Source: Chelydra serpentina (taxonomy: Eukaryota > Chordata > Testudines > Chelydridae). Taken from it: a stretch of DNA of 64,000 bases. Location of the stretch: positions 8,556,501 to 8,620,500 of the forward strand of contig JBAIAC010000003.1 in the NCBI GenBank assembly GCA_037349315.1, given 5' to 3'. Positions 1 through 11,396 of this stretch are shown here, in pieces. Numbering within the stretch: position 1 is the stretch's first letter; each line of letters begins with the position of its first letter. Both the position numbers and the translations under genes were made by a program. The notes below the pieces were generated by a model. The model had not been told where the DNA came from. It saw only the letters and a program-made list of their open reading frames with translations, and made no database searches.

Positions 1-1165
1 ATCAACGGAGTGGTACTGTCACGGGTCTGGAGCTCTGTGCGGCCCTAGGGATGTTAAAAATGTACAAAGGCCTCAACCCTCAGGCATGCAGGTGAGTCAT
101 TCCTCATGCTGGCAGTAGCAAAAGGGATTAGGCAGGTGATGGGGGGCGGGGGGGCTTTGCCAGGCCTCTGGTGAACACATCTCAGCCCCTACTTGGTTTC
201 CTTCCTTTTCTCTTTGGAACCTAGATGTCTGTCTTCCCCCTCCGCCTCCCCCCCCCCCAAAAAAATTGTTAATTCAACTCTTATCCAGCAAGGTCAATTC
301 CTCTTCTGCAGCCCAGGGCTTCAGCTCCCTGAATAAGAAGTGAGCACCCCCAGGAGTTCTGAGGAACCGGAGGAATGTCCTGTCTGTACTCCTAAAGTCA
401 ACAACTCCCTGTGTTACGGCTGTGTAAGGGCAGGAAGATTGGGCCTCAGACGTTTCTTTCCTTTTGTCATTTTTGATTCCACATTGTGTGAGCTGTATTT
501 GGGCAGCATCCGGACATGTACAATGGGTTGTTCCACCAGCCTAATAACATCTACTAAAACATAAGCTCAGCGAATGCAACCCACTCCCAGGCACTAGTGT
601 TGTTTTGTTAAGGGTAAAAATAGAATTTCAGGCATATGCCGTGATTTACACTCTCCCCCCCCCCCCCCCCCAATAAAAAACAAACCTATTTTGGATGCAT
701 CAATGTCAGTGGAACATGTCCGATTTGATTCTATTTATTTTTTTTTTTAAAAAAACCTCAGAAATGGAGGCGATTTGTGTAATTAAACATCTGTCTGCTT
801 TAAAATCGTGTTGTATCAATTTTAGCAGCATTCATAGTAGACAAGATGGATGATTTAAATTACACACCATATGGAGCAATGCTAAGGACATTTGCTACCG
901 TGTTAATTGCTTAAAGCTACATTCTTTCACCCTTTCAAGAAAGACCCATGCTGGGCTGCCTTCTGGGACAGAATGACTTTTTAAAGCAAGGTGTGTGCAA
1001 AGCTCCCCACTTTCAGATACGCAGGGAAGCTCTTGGAATGCACACCTGATATGTGACAATGACGCTCAATGTCTAGCTGACCTATAGCTTAAGGGTCAGC
1101 TTTTTAAAAGTGCTCAGCACCCAGTGTCATGGGAAAATGTGCTTTGTGTGTCAAAATATGTTCTG
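1..1165. other. Unique AT-rich DNA with two poly-C tracts
   Basis: No repeat family or exon is recognised here. Homopolymer runs of C near 248-258 and 653-672 abut A-runs and are simple-sequence tracts. A short open frame at 340-564 has several cysteines but no recognisable domain, no polyadenylation context and no splice-flanked continuation, so it is not called a gene. Confidence 0.5.
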
Positions 1166-1830
1166 TGTTCTCATAGACTCCTAGACTTTAAGGTCAGAAG
1201 GGACCATTATGACATTTAATCTGACCTGCACAACGCAGGTCACAGAATCGCACCTACGCGCTCCTGTAATAAACCCCTAACCTCTGTCTAAGCTATTGAA
1301 GTCCTCAAACCATGGTTTAAAGACTTCAAAGTGCAGAGAATCATCCAGAGAATCCTCCAGCAAGTGACCTGTGCCCCATGCTACAGAGGAAGGCGAAAAG
1401 CCCCCAGGGCTTCTGCCAATCTTCCCGACCCCAAATATAGCGATCAGCTAAACCCTGAGCATGTGGGCAAGTCTCACCAGCCAGACACCCAGGAAAGAAT
1501 TCTCTGCAGTCACTCAGATCCCACCCCGTCTAACATCCCATCACAGGCCACTGCACATATATACCACTAATAGTCAAAGATCAATTAATTGCCCAAATTA
1601 GGCTATCCCATCATACCATCCCCTCCATAAACTTATCAAGCTTAGTCTTGAAGCCAGATATGTCTTTTGCCCCCACTGCTTCCCTTGGAAGGCCGTTCCA
1701 GAACTTCACTCCTCTGATGGTTAGAAACCTTCGTCTAATTTCAAGTCTAAACTTCCTGATGGCCAGTTTGTTCTTGTGTCCATTTATTCTTGTGTCCACA
1801 TTGGTGGCGGGGCCATTCTGAAATGACAGC
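1166..1830 (-). mobile_element. CR1 LINE 3' fragment (old subfamily), 5'-truncated
   Basis: On the minus strand the segment reads as the end of CR1 ORF2 followed by a roughly 350-bp 3' UTR ending near 1166. Residues decoded from about 1611-1830 include a block resembling the CR1 C-terminus (RLEIRRRF...FWNGLPREAV...FKTKLDKFM). The same C-terminal pattern is found at 17503-17685 on the plus strand, so these are two copies of one subfamily. The fragment lacks endonuclease and RT domains and is dead. The UTR sequence (words such as CCTCCAGCAAGTGACC on the plus strand) matches the usual reptilian CR1 3' UTR from memory; a repeat-library search would confirm the subfamily. Confidence 0.9.
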
Positions 1831-1874
1831 ACAGCTGGGGGCAGCTTTTCCAACCATGGGGCCCCAGCAGTGTC

Positions 1875-1975
1875 CTTTTCATCATTCATTTGTCCAGTGC
1901 CTAGCACTATGCGGCCTTGATCCCTGTTGGGTCCCCTAGCTGTGGCCACAACACAAAATAACAACAAGAGATGGG
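1875..1975 (-). repeat. SINE 3'-tail relic (MIR-like family)
   Basis: The motif around 'TGCCTAGCACTATG...GATCCCTGTTGGG' resembles the 3' portion of the amniote MIR-like SINEs seen more completely at 29745-29975 and 55700-56100. Only the tail remains, so subfamily assignment is uncertain. Confidence 0.4.
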
Positions 1976-2023
1976 GACTTTGGAAAATCCAGGGGAGAGG
2001 GGACTAGACTAGAGACAGTCCAA

Positions 2024-2315
2024 GGGCTTGTCTTCACTACCCGCCGGATCGGCGGGTAGCAATCAATTTATCGGGGATCGATTTTTTGCGTCTCGTTTAG
2101 ACACGATTAATCGATCCCCGAAAGCGCTCCCCGTCGGCTCCGGAAATCCACCTCATCGAAAGGCGGAAGCGGAGTCGATGTGGGAGCGGCAGCGATCGCC
2201 GCCGTCCTCACGGCCAGGTAAGTCGATCAACGATACGCCGACTTCAGCTACGTTATTCACGTAGCTGAAGCTGCGTATCGTAGATCGACCCCCCTGCCCC
2301 AGTGTAGCCCTGGGC
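2024..2315 (+). mobile_element. PIF/Harbinger-like MITE, copy 1
   Basis: A 292-bp non-autonomous element whose outer ends (GGGCTTGTCTTCACTA on the left; the complement of TAGCCCTGGGC on the right) form imperfect terminal inverted repeats. The interior contains two strong stem-loops: a GATC-rich one near 2070-2125 and a second near 2230-2285 with arms CTTCAGCTACGT / ACGTAGCTGAAG. Four more copies lie at 20395, 29437, 36680 and 52452. Flanks are CAA/TAA, compatible with a degraded 3-bp target duplication. No transposase is encoded. The superfamily call rests mainly on the TTA duplication of copy 4. Confidence 0.8.
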
Positions 2316-2763
2316 TAAGACTTCCCGTCAAATCTGCAGAGAATGCCAAGTGTGAGATTCTCCACATAGCCTTGCTTCCAGTGCCCTCAGCTGTGACCTG
2401 GAGGGGCTGAGTTCCCTCGAGAAAGGAGACGATTCAGCATTAATGCCAGTTCAGCCCTGCTCCTTTCTACAGCAGAAAGGGCAAGGTGTGCTGAGTGATA
2501 AATGTGTTATTACGAGAACTGAGCTGCAACTAGCAAACTCTTACCACTGAGCTTGGGCATGAACAAGGGAGGCGGAGGGCTGAGCTCCACGTGGTCTCTG
2601 CTAGGTTGAGTCATCCAGAAAACAAAGTGCTGCAGTGTCTACTGGAGGGAGGAAAATACGGTCAGCATTTTAAAACATCCGCAGGCACGATTTTCCAAAG
2701 GACAAGTGAGGCTGAGTGCCTCAGGTTGTGGGGTGGCCAACTGGAGATGCCATAAAGGGGGAG
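2316..2763. other. Unique sequence, nothing recognised
   Basis: No repeat, exon or RNA gene recognised. The final 80 bases resemble the 'fraction-of-a-palindrome' relics common elsewhere in the window but are too degraded to assign. Confidence 0.4.
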
Positions 2764-2968
2764 GTGGTGTTGCTTAATGGGTAGTGCACCAGAGTGGAAT
2801 ACAGGAGACCTGTACTCTTTTCCCTGGCCTGCTGGGTGACCTTGGTCAAGTCACTTTACTACTTTGTGCCTCAGTTTCCCCAAATGTAAAGTGGAGATAA
2901 TCAGCCTGACTTCCTTTGTAAACACTTTAAGATCCACTGATAATAACAGCTAGGTATTATTATAAAGG
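2764..2968 (+). repeat. MIR-like SINE
   Basis: A tRNA-related SINE relic. The diagnostic core reads GTGACCTTGGTCAAGTCACTT then TGCCTCAGTTTCCCC, matching the amniote MIR core, followed by a TATTATTATA end. The RNA polymerase III boxes are decayed. Similar relics occur at 3845, 9340, 29745 and 55700 on this strand and at 9130, 15175 and 30460 on the other. Confidence 0.85.
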
Positions 2969-3844
2969 GGCCTGACTTTCAGAGAGTGGGTGCTCAATAC
3001 TCTCTGAACATCAGGCCTCAAAAGTGAGCAGCCAAACTCTGACATCTTGGCCATTCATACTGGATCTCCGCCTAACACCGATGATAGTTTACCATTCTCT
3101 CATATTAATATTTTAAATGAATAAATAAATATCTGATGAGAGATACTGTGCATCTTGACAACCTTTTCATAAAATCTGGGGAAAAAAAAAAGTGAGAAAA
3201 TTAAAGAAAAGATTGAAACTGTCCAGATGATTTATTTTTCTCTGTGTTAAATTCTCTCTCTCTCCAGGTTTTTATACTGTGCCTATCAATGTTGTAGCAT
3301 TCATCTATTTTAAAAGGCAAATATATTCCATCAGATCATTCATTTCATAAAGACTATACAGTCTGGCCATCACATGGGGTCCTGATCTCAGCTGGGGCCA
3401 TTAGCTGCTACTGTAATATAAATAATAATTGAATACCCCAGTATATTATTATTATAAGGGTGTCTGTATTTAATAAGGGCTCCAGCCGTATGTGATCACT
3501 TTATTTGGCCCTAAATCTTTTTCAGGAAATACACCAGCTGTTTTCTGAGGGTTTCACTTTCTTTTTCCCCAAGCTGTGTGTTACAAAGCAAAGCTCTGAC
3601 AGCCAGGAGCCAAGAAGACGATGTACCCTTATTATCAGTGAAAAAGTCATACTTTTTCAAGTATTGCCCCACATAGATTAGTATAAATGGTAGCTTTAAG
3701 ACACTGAAAAGGCATTAGAAAGGTGCAGCACTCAAAGATGAGCCACAATATTATTCACACCATTACATCTATGAAATTCTCTTACTAGCAGGAATTATTA
3801 CTCTAACACTAAGCCAATTTGTGCCATAAGGATGGGCCCATGTG
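2969..3844. other. AT-rich unique DNA with minor SINE tail
   Basis: Mostly unrecognised AT-rich sequence. A short piece at about 3375-3435 (GGGTCCTGATCTCAGCTGGGG) is the tail of the MIR-like SINE family. A 15-bp near-palindrome spans 2967-3018 (CCTGA..TCAGAGAGT / ACTCTCTGA..TCAGG). Confidence 0.45.
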
Positions 3845-4075
3845 TAGGACCTGCACCGAGTCCTTGAGACCTGAGTTGAATTCCCTATTCTACCTTGGCA
3901 AGCCATTCAGCCTCTCGGTGCCTCAGTTTCCCATGTGTAAAATGGGGATAATAACTCTGTCCTATTTCACAGGATTGCTGAGAGACTAAATACATTAGCG
4001 ATTGTGAAGTGTTTTGAGAGCTACTGATGCAAAGTGCTAGATAAGAGCTAGATGTAATTATAAATTGATCGGCAT
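3845..4075 (+). repeat. MIR-like SINE
   Basis: Core motif GTGCCTCAGTTTCCC followed by GTAAAATGGGGATAATAA and an AGTGTTTTGAGAGC...GTGCTAGATAAG tail, the standard MIR order. The head is degraded. Confidence 0.85.
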
Positions 4076-4082
4076 ATAGAAT

Positions 4083-4212
4083 GAGATTTTTCGAAAGCAC
4101 TCAATGTTGACCTGAGTCTGTTCCCCGCTGAGTCAATGATTAAAACTCCCACCGGTTTCCTACTGGAGCCAGAGTTGGCCAAATGCTGAGTGCTTTTCGT
4201 AATCCCACCCAT
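4083..4212. mobile_element. Old palindromic MITE (family 'AAAGCACTCA'), copy 1
   Basis: Ends are GATTTTTCGAAAGCACTCA and the near-complement TGAGTGCTTTTCGTAATC, so the element is an almost complete inverted repeat of about 130 bp. Related copies are at 10008-10128 and 39398-39555. No coding capacity. Confidence 0.65.
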
Positions 4213-5566
4213 GCTGCCTGGGTACATTGCAGTTTGTGAACTGTGGGTTTCCTTCTGCTCTCACAACATCAGTGTAGCTCTCATGCCTTTCATGGAGTTA
4301 TTCCCAGTTTACACTAGCATAAGCAAGAGGAGAATTAAGACCAGCCCTTAAAGAAGTGCAGTTCATTTACAAAACAAAATATTTAATTAAATTTAGCTTT
4401 AGGCTGGGATTTTCAATGCGGCCTAAGGGAATAAGGGGCCCATTGGGCATTGGGTAGAGGTCACAAAATGGGAACATTTTTCATGACAAAGTTTATCCTT
4501 TTTCTCATCAAAAAATGTCTATGTTTGAAATAGCTTGACTAGCGCTAGAGTTGGGCAGAGAGTCTTTTGCTACTCATTCCCTTCAAGGCACCATTTTAAA
4601 GCACATACTTTTCTCTCGCTCTCTTTTTTTTTTTTTGGTGTGCTTTTCCGGTATTATGAAAGCAAACAGATCAACTCTTTTTAGCTCTCTCTCTCTCTCA
4701 CTGCGCTGCCCTGACAGCTCCCCCCCACACACACCTTTTTCCACCCAGTACATAACATTTTATACCCCTCTAGAAAAGTTTTCGCCCTTATAGTTCACCA
4801 CAAATTGAAACGTGTAAAAACTAAAGAGGGCAGTTTATTTGAGAAGTTAGGGTTGTCTGTTTTTCATGAAAAAATACTGCAGGAGAAGTTATATCAGCCT
4901 TCTTATGTTTGTTCGTTTGTAGCTTACAATCAGGGTAGAGAGTACTATTTGTGGAAAAAGGTGGCCCACTTTAACTGCGTCCCGTAAGTGTATGATTCTA
5001 AAGATTGTGTATTTATGGCTGGTTCTATTACAATAATTGTAAGTATAACACTATTTCCATTATCCGCTTAACTGTTCTACAGTCATGCTTGGGTTTGCTC
5101 TTCTTTTCTAGAATTAATTTTTCCCAAATATTTATAGATTGCAAATATTTTTTTCCACCCAGCTAATTTTGAGATTGACAGACAAGCTGCTGTTTGGCAG
5201 GTCTGAATTATTTTCATTGGCAAAAGCGTGTGTGTATAAAAATTGTGACATTTCCTAACTCTTCTGTGTGCTTGTCTTTGCAACTGTAATAATTTTCCTT
5301 GAATATATTTTCTGTATGTAATTTGTAGGTATGTTTCATGAGAAAAATACAGTTCTCTCATGCGGAAACAGTGAGTTACCTATGGAGGATTAGCACCATT
5401 TAAGAGGCAGGTGGGGAATCCCTTGGTAAAATGCACCAAAATGTTTATGTAAAATTTTGGCAGTATTCTGCCTTACATATTCATGTTCCTAGGAGCCAAA
5501 AACTCAAAACAAAACTCATGAGTTCTGAAACTGTTCCTTGTAACCAGCAAGTTTCCCACAGAGCCC
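4213..5566. other. AT-rich unique DNA, simple repeats
   Basis: No gene recognised. Contains a poly-T run near 4625-4636, a CT microsatellite near 4687-4700, and near 4455-4530 a short piece that resembles the degenerate AT-rich repeat seen at 55285-55695. Open frames here are short and unsupported. Confidence 0.45.
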
Positions 5567-5757
5567 ATAGAATCATAGAATCTCAGGGTTGGAAGGGACC
5601 TCAGGAGGTCATCTAGTCCAACCCCCTGCTCAAAGCAGGACCAACCCCAACTAGATCATCCCAGCCAGGGCTTTGTCAAGCCTGACCTTAAAAACCTCTA
5701 AGGAAGGAGATTCCACCACCTCCCTAGGTAACCCATTCCAGTGCTTCACCACCCTAT
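5567..5757 (-). mobile_element. CR1 LINE 3' end, 5'-truncated
   Basis: Starts on the plus strand with the complement of the CR1 tail (ATAGAATCATAGAATCTCAG) and runs into the complement of the last ORF2 codons (ending near GCTTCACCACCCTA). About 190 bp of a 4.5-kb element, typical of 5'-truncated CR1 insertion. No intact coding remains. Confidence 0.95.
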
Positions 5758-6117
5758 GTGGAGAGAGAACTGCCTTGCATTTTCCAAGGTGCTGTGCTAT
5801 CTCCCTTTGTAGTTGTGGACTAAGTTGCCAAGCTGTCTTTTATTCATCAACTTGTCTTTTAATATTTTTTCTATTTAATGAATATGAAATTGCATGTCTC
5901 ATTTTGCACATTCGCTGTTATAGGTGTTTTTATACTAGCCCAGCATACAGAACTAACTGTGCTATCATTAATGATAGCACCAACCCTCTGTTCTGGTCTT
6001 CCAATAACCAGCAATTTCAATTAATTCCCTGTTTTTTCCCTTTGGTCTTTATATTGGAAGTATAGTTAGTAGGGGAGCACAAATCCTGTTGGGAGGTCAG
6101 TGGGACTTGTTTGCCTC
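5758..6117. other. Unique DNA with a perfect 22-bp palindrome at 5959-5980
   Basis: No repeat family recognised. The palindrome has half-site GTGCTATCATT and no spacer. It is described further under findings. Confidence 0.5.
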
Positions 6118-6367
6118 AGGACTGGTCTAAACTAGGAAATTGGGTCAGTATAACTATGTCCCTATGGGGCGTGAGAAACCCACACTTTGAGCAATGCAGT
6201 TAAACTGACCTAACCCCCACCGTAGATCATGTTAGGTCAATGGGAGAATTTTCCTGCTGCCCGAGCTGCAACCTCTCCGGGAGGTGGATCACCTATGCCG
6301 AAAGGAGAACCTCTGCTGGGGCGGTAGTGGTGTCTATGCTGAAGTGTAGCCATATAGCTGCAGTTTG
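6118..6367 (+). mobile_element. TIR MITE family 2, copy 1
   Basis: About 250 bp. Begins GGACTGGTCTAAACTA and ends GAAGTGTAGCCATA, imperfect inverted ends of the 'GGTCTACACTA' type. It shares internal blocks (GTATAACTA, GACCTAACCCCC, GGGAGGTGGAT) with the copy at 6868-7105. Non-autonomous and decayed. Confidence 0.65.
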
Positions 6368-6377
6368 TTAAGTGACT

Positions 6378-6866
6378 GAGGGCTTGTCTACACATATGGG
6401 CTTCTGAAAATCCCACCCCAGGTCTAGTTCTCAGCTGAACTGCAGTGTGGATGCTTTAAAGCTATATCTTTCCAAGTCTAGGAAATAAACTGGGGCCGAA
6501 TTAAAATCCTTAGACTCAGCATTGAGGCTTCTTAAGCATACAGTCACAGCAGGCCTGCATAAACATAAATTTGACAGAAATCAGGATGGCAAGAAAGAAA
6601 AAAGTGGTGAAGGTTTTCATAATTAGGAGTCTAAAGCTAGGCTCCTCAATCCTTGTTTAGGCTACAGGGGCTGGATTTCAAAGGAGCCTAAGCAAGTCAG
6701 TCACTGAAATTCAATGGGATTGGTGCACCTAACTCCCATAGGCAGTTCTGAAAATCCAGCCTAGGTAAAGATGTTGATTTGCAAAAGTTCTGAGCACCTA
6801 ACATCTCCCATTGAAGTCAACAGAAGCTGTTGGGATTGCAGCACCTTTGAAAATCAGGCCACTTAG
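6378..6866. repeat. Fragments of old palindromic MITEs
   Basis: A one-ended piece at 6378-6470 begins GGCTTGTCTACAC. At about 6620-6866 two relics contain paired CCATTGAAGTCAAC / ATTCAATGGG and GAAAATC words typical of the small palindromic MITEs that recur at 13732, 23345 and 39060. Boundaries are approximate. Confidence 0.45.
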
Positions 6867-6867
6867 G

Positions 6868-7105
6868 CATGGGCTACACTACCAACTTATGTTGGTATAA
6901 CTACGTTGCTGAGGCATGCGGAAAATCCACACCCCTGACCGGGGCCGTTATGCTGACCTAACCCCCGCTGTACACAGTGCTATGTTGGTGGGAGGGCTTC
7001 TCCCATTGACATAGCAACTGCCTCTTGGGGACATTGAGCTAGGAGAAGCTCTCCTGTCAGCGTAGGTAGTATCTTCACTAAGTGCTACAGTGATGCAGCT
7101 GCACG
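6868..7105 (+). mobile_element. TIR MITE family 2, copy 2
   Basis: Starts near CATGGGCTACACTA and ends near TCTTCACTAAGTGCTACAG. Internal inverted blocks CTTCTCCCATTGACATAGC and GAAGCTCTCCTGTCAGCG show the self-complementary design. Homologous to 6118-6367. Confidence 0.65.
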
Positions 7106-9125
7106 GGGGCCTTAAACGTGTGCCACCGATTTTTGCATTGCACGGCCAGGTGTGATGACATGGGGAAGGCACAAGATGATGATTGAGGCAGATTGCAAGT
7201 GTACTTCAGAAGATGGAAATCCATCCAACGTGCAGTCAAGAGAAAGGAACACAAGCTATGGGAGGTAAAATGAGAGCAGCCTAATCCAAAGCCCATTGGA
7301 CTCAGGCTCTGAGAGAGGGGAATGACATTACTCATTCCCAGGAGACAGACCTTGTAGAACTCAAGGAAGTTTGGGGAGTGGAATGGGGAACATTTTGTGA
7401 ATTAAATCTAAATGTGTGAAATGTTCTGAAAGTCATTCTGTTCCACACAGTTGAAAAGCTGGATGACAGCCCTTTGCCACATCTGCTAAGAAATAACACA
7501 TGGTTTGTACAACGGTTTGCACTTGGACTCCCAGTGCGTGGAGTTAAACAGCTCCCCAGCTATTAGAACATGTCATTCTAGAATGATGCCTTGCTTCACA
7601 GGCAATAGCTGGGGAGCTCAGTTATCACAAAGTTGGGCAGTTCTTTACATCTCCATCTTCCATTCTGTCTCCAGCCTTTCTGTCTCCTCCTCTCAAGGTC
7701 CATATCCTTTCAGCTCTCATGCCTTCTTTTTGCTAACAGGATTCCTCCATTTCCAGGTCATCCTCTTCACTCTAATTGGCACAGAGCTCATTACACTTCT
7801 TATATCAAAACTCTTTCGCCCCGTAGCAGATTCCCTCTTTCTTGCCTCACCAACCTGCCTTCATGCTAAGCTAGATCCTACAGACTCCATCTTCTTCTGT
7901 GTTCATCTTCTTGACATGATTGCTGGTGACAGCACTGTGCCTGCCCTATTTCCTGCAGTGCTAGCTTTCAAGACATTATGAATCCTGAATTTGCTGTGGG
8001 TCAGGACCCCTTGTTCCCCCATGAATTATGAAATAATCGGGATACATTACACAGCTGCATAATGACAGCATGATGCAATGTATAGCCCTGACACTGTTTG
8101 TCTCTCACAAACCAATTCCCAAAGCTGGTCACTTTTAGGCCATATCAGCACTCCGTCTAATTTCCCATGATGCCCTTTGATGGAATTTACCTTGTAAAAG
8201 TCAGGTGAGAAACTATCCACAGTAAGTACCTCCATGCCTAATATAAGATGCAATAACTGGAGACCACAGTTTAACAGCATTGAAAGCATTCTTCCTCCAG
8301 ATTTTTTCACTTATTATTGCCCTGTGTTAAATGGAAACATTTAATAATCAAAGCATGTAGCTCTCAAATTCCACATGGCTGCATTGGTGCGTATCTTGTA
8401 AAAGAGGGCCAGACGCCATCACGTACATCTCTACCTTTTATGGTCAGACTGCTAAATTAATACTCACATTTATCTACACTGAAGCACTTTGGAACCATGC
8501 AATAAATAACAAAATACAATCGTAATATATTAAGTAAGAAAGAACAGCAATAGGAGCAATCTACAAAAAGGTCTATTTATAGATGACTTGTGGAACAATC
8601 TGAGAAGATTTTTGGTTGAAACATGGAGCGTTTGTGCACACCCATAATGAGACTCTTGCAATGTTGCTGAAAACACGGGCTGCTTAGCTTGATTTTTCAG
8701 CCACCCGGCTACTTGTTTAGTTCCAGATTCTCCCAAGTGTTTTATTTTGAAGCAGATGCGCCTCTGGACTGTGTTTGTGCCAAGTTTTGCATAATGTCTT
8801 ATGTTCTTTATCTGTACAACAATATGAAATATTTAATAGGAAGTTATCACTGTGGCCAATATAAAAGATTAAACAGGCCTGTCAGTGTGTGTTCCCAAGA
8901 AGGAAACATGGTATACAGATGGAATCAGAAGAAACAGCATCCAATATACAGCTATGGAATCTGATCAAAACATTAGCGTCTCTGCTTTCTTGGTCAGCAG
9001 CTTCATCATACTAAGCTGTGGGGAACAAGGCTAGGTAAGCGATTGTGCTTCTTTTAAAAAATATAACCAACGTGACATTACAAAGCTTATTTAAGGTGTA
9101 CCCCCTTTACTGTAGTAGCTGAGCA
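7106..9125. other. Unique sequence with a hairpin at 7550-7618
   Basis: About 2 kb without recognised repeats or exons. Several open frames exist, the longest covering 7505-7981 (158 codons), but none shows a domain, codon bias or splice-site continuation I can support. The hairpin (15-bp perfect arms) is reported under findings. Confidence 0.45.
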
Positions 9126-9129
9126 TCTC

Positions 9130-9300
9130 ACATTTGTTAGCATAGTTATCCTCACAACGCTTTCTGGTGGGCGGGCAGGCACAACTGGAGGCCCAGAGAT
9201 ACTTGCCCAACGTCACACAGGAAGTCTGCGACAGAACTCATTTATCCAACTTTCAGGATAGCAACCTAACCCGTGGACCATCCACCCTCTCTGATACAAG
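9130..9300 (-). repeat. MIR-like SINE, minus strand
   Basis: GGAGGCCCAGAGATACTTGCCCAACGTCACACAGGAAGTCTG is the complement pattern of the MIR core (here quoted in two parts: GAGGCCCAGAGATACTTGC and AACGTCACACAGGAAGTC). Head and tail are decayed. Confidence 0.7.
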
Positions 9301-9334
9301 CATGTTCTGAGGGAAAAGGCTTAGAATAAGAAGG

Positions 9335-9560
9335 CAGACAGGTTTTGTGGCTTAATCCTTAGCATGGAACCTGGGCAGCTGGGTTCCATTCTTGGGTCCG
9401 CCACAGACTTCCTGTGGGACTTTGGACAACTAATTGAATAGCCTTGGTGCCTCAGTTGTCCCATCTGTGAAATAGGATTAATAACCCTTCCTGATCCCCA
9501 CCCTTGTCTATTTAGAGTCTATGCTGTGACAGTTTGAAAATATTCTGAACAAACCTTATG
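9335..9560 (+). repeat. MIR-like SINE, plus strand
   Basis: Contains CTGGGTTCCATTCTTGG, GTGGGACTTTGGACAA and GGTGCCTCAGTTGTCCCATC, in MIR order. Confidence 0.75.
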
Positions 9561-10007
9561 GAATTAAGATAACTGTTATTGAATTAAGGTCAACCCTATT
9601 GACTGAGAAATTAACACCCTTGGAGTTCAGGTGATTTATCCAAAAATCCTTTCTTTGTTGGTCTCTGGAGAATCCAGTTTGAGCTAGTTATAGGTAGTGA
9701 GACCTCTATGGAGGTTTTTACAACCTAAATGAATTTGTCGAATTGCCCTCCCACCCCCACTGTTCTTCGTTCCTGGAGGATCTATGTTACCCTACCCCAT
9801 AGAATTACAGACAGTCCTCGACCCACCACGTAACACAGTGAGAGTTCACAAAGATGTTGCTGGGTACTGCCATATGTCACACACTTCCTTTAGAATAGGT
9901 TGTGTAGACTGTTAGAGACACAATATGAGGACCTGAGGGTCTGATTCAATCTGTGAAAACAGACAAGGCAAAATACCCTCCCCTATAGCAAAAAATCTCT
10001 TCTCTAA

Positions 10008-10128
10008 TGGGAGAGATTTTTCAAAAGCACTCAGCCTTGCCTTAACTCTGCTTCCAGTGGTGTCAGAACTCCCAGCGACTTCACTGGGAGCAAAGCTAGG
10101 CCACCAATGAGCCCTTGGGGAAATCTCA
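10008..10128. mobile_element. Old palindromic MITE (family 'AAAGCACTCA'), copy 2
   Basis: Ends GAGATTTTTCAAAAGCACTC and the degraded complement GAGCCCTTGGGGAAATCTC. Homologous to 4083-4212 and 39398-39555. Confidence 0.65.
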
Positions 10129-11384
10129 CGTTTGACTGTGTGGTGACAACGACAGTTTGTGACCTCTTACCATAATTGCCTATATGTAAAATAATATACT
10201 AGGGACCATTTCCCAAATAAATTAGGTGTCTGCAGAACCAGCAACCTGGTAAGTTATTGTAATATGAAACAGAGCCATGAAATATTAAGGTTTGGAGAAA
10301 TCATCTAGAGGCCGCATGTGCTGTGAGCTTCCAAAAAGGCTAGCCCTTTTTTCAAAAAGCTTTACTCCAAAAAGGCTAGCCCTGTTGGTCGGTATATTTT
10401 GGGGTAAGACTCTAGGCATTGCTATGCCATATCATAGCTGGGATCCAGCTAACCCAGTAGTCTGTCTCCAACAGGGGCCATAGCCACCTGCTTCAGAGGC
10501 AGGTTCAAAAAGCCATATGAACAAGAATGAAATACCCTGCTCAGGGCAATTTTCTTGTTAACGCCCATCACTTTGTGGTTAATAATAAATACCAGCATCT
10601 GGATGATACATGGTAGCCTTTTAGATAAAATTGCGCATCATGTGGATGTTCTCATTATCTATGTCTAATCTTTTTCTCAATATTGATTAGCATGTTGCTC
10701 CAATGGTATCTTGTGGTGATGAGTTTCACAGCTTAAATGTGTTTTGTGCAAAGAAAGCATAATAAAAAAAAACTATAGGTTGTGTAAATAGTTCCTTGGG
10801 TCACTTTTCATTGTTGCCTTTGGAATCCATTAGATTCTGTTTGAACTTGTACAGGAAAATATAATTTGGCATTCCTGATTGACTACCTGAATACCATTCA
10901 TTATTTTATAACAATGCAATTGTATGATAAAGTTCTGTGGCCAGACTGTCTTGGGATGCCTGGGGTAGGGAATGGGGGGAGGGGAGAAAGGGTTTAGGAA
11001 AGGCTCCCACCTCCTGCTCCCTTACATAACTATGTAAGGTCCAGAGACAATCCAGCTCTGGGAATAAAATGACCACAGTACAGAACATATAATAATGATC
11101 TTACTATTTTTCAGATGCCCAGCCATCGCTGTTCAATGACTAATCTGGTAGATTTGCCTCTCTTGAAGTTCAATGTATCATGATATGTTCTTTGCAAACA
11201 GAAGGTGTTTATTAAAGAAAAAGTGCTACAACTGCAAACACAAATAAATAAGTTTCCTCCTCGCTCATGCTCTAGCTTTGTCTCTCTTGCTTACCAGACA
11301 CTCCACACTGTCTGGACTGCTATACAGCAGACAGATACATCTAGTGGCTGAATAATATATTGCAAGTAAACATGTATGGGAAAC
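10129..11384. other. Mostly unique; short CR1-like piece near 10425-10510
   Basis: Unrecognised AT-rich sequence except for a short match to the plus-strand 3' segment of the CR1 subfamily found at 40236 (GTAGTCTGTCTCCAACAGGG, CTTCAGAGGCAGG). A 17-bp word is duplicated at 10331 and 10368 (CCAAAAAGGCTAGCCCT). Confidence 0.4.
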
Positions 11385-11396
11385 TTTAAAAGAACA

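Noticed and set aside
340..564. Cysteine-containing 74-codon frame
   Set aside because: Non-ATG start, no conserved spacing of cysteines and no neighbouring exon signals.
653..672. Assembly artefact at poly-C runs
   Set aside because: Runs of C next to A also occur at 248 and 52293; they are plausible simple repeats, and the sequence alone gives no proof of error.
7505..7981. 158-codon open frame
   Set aside because: No domain, no splice-flanked continuation, and a hairpin in its first third. Length is not exceptional for 64 kb.
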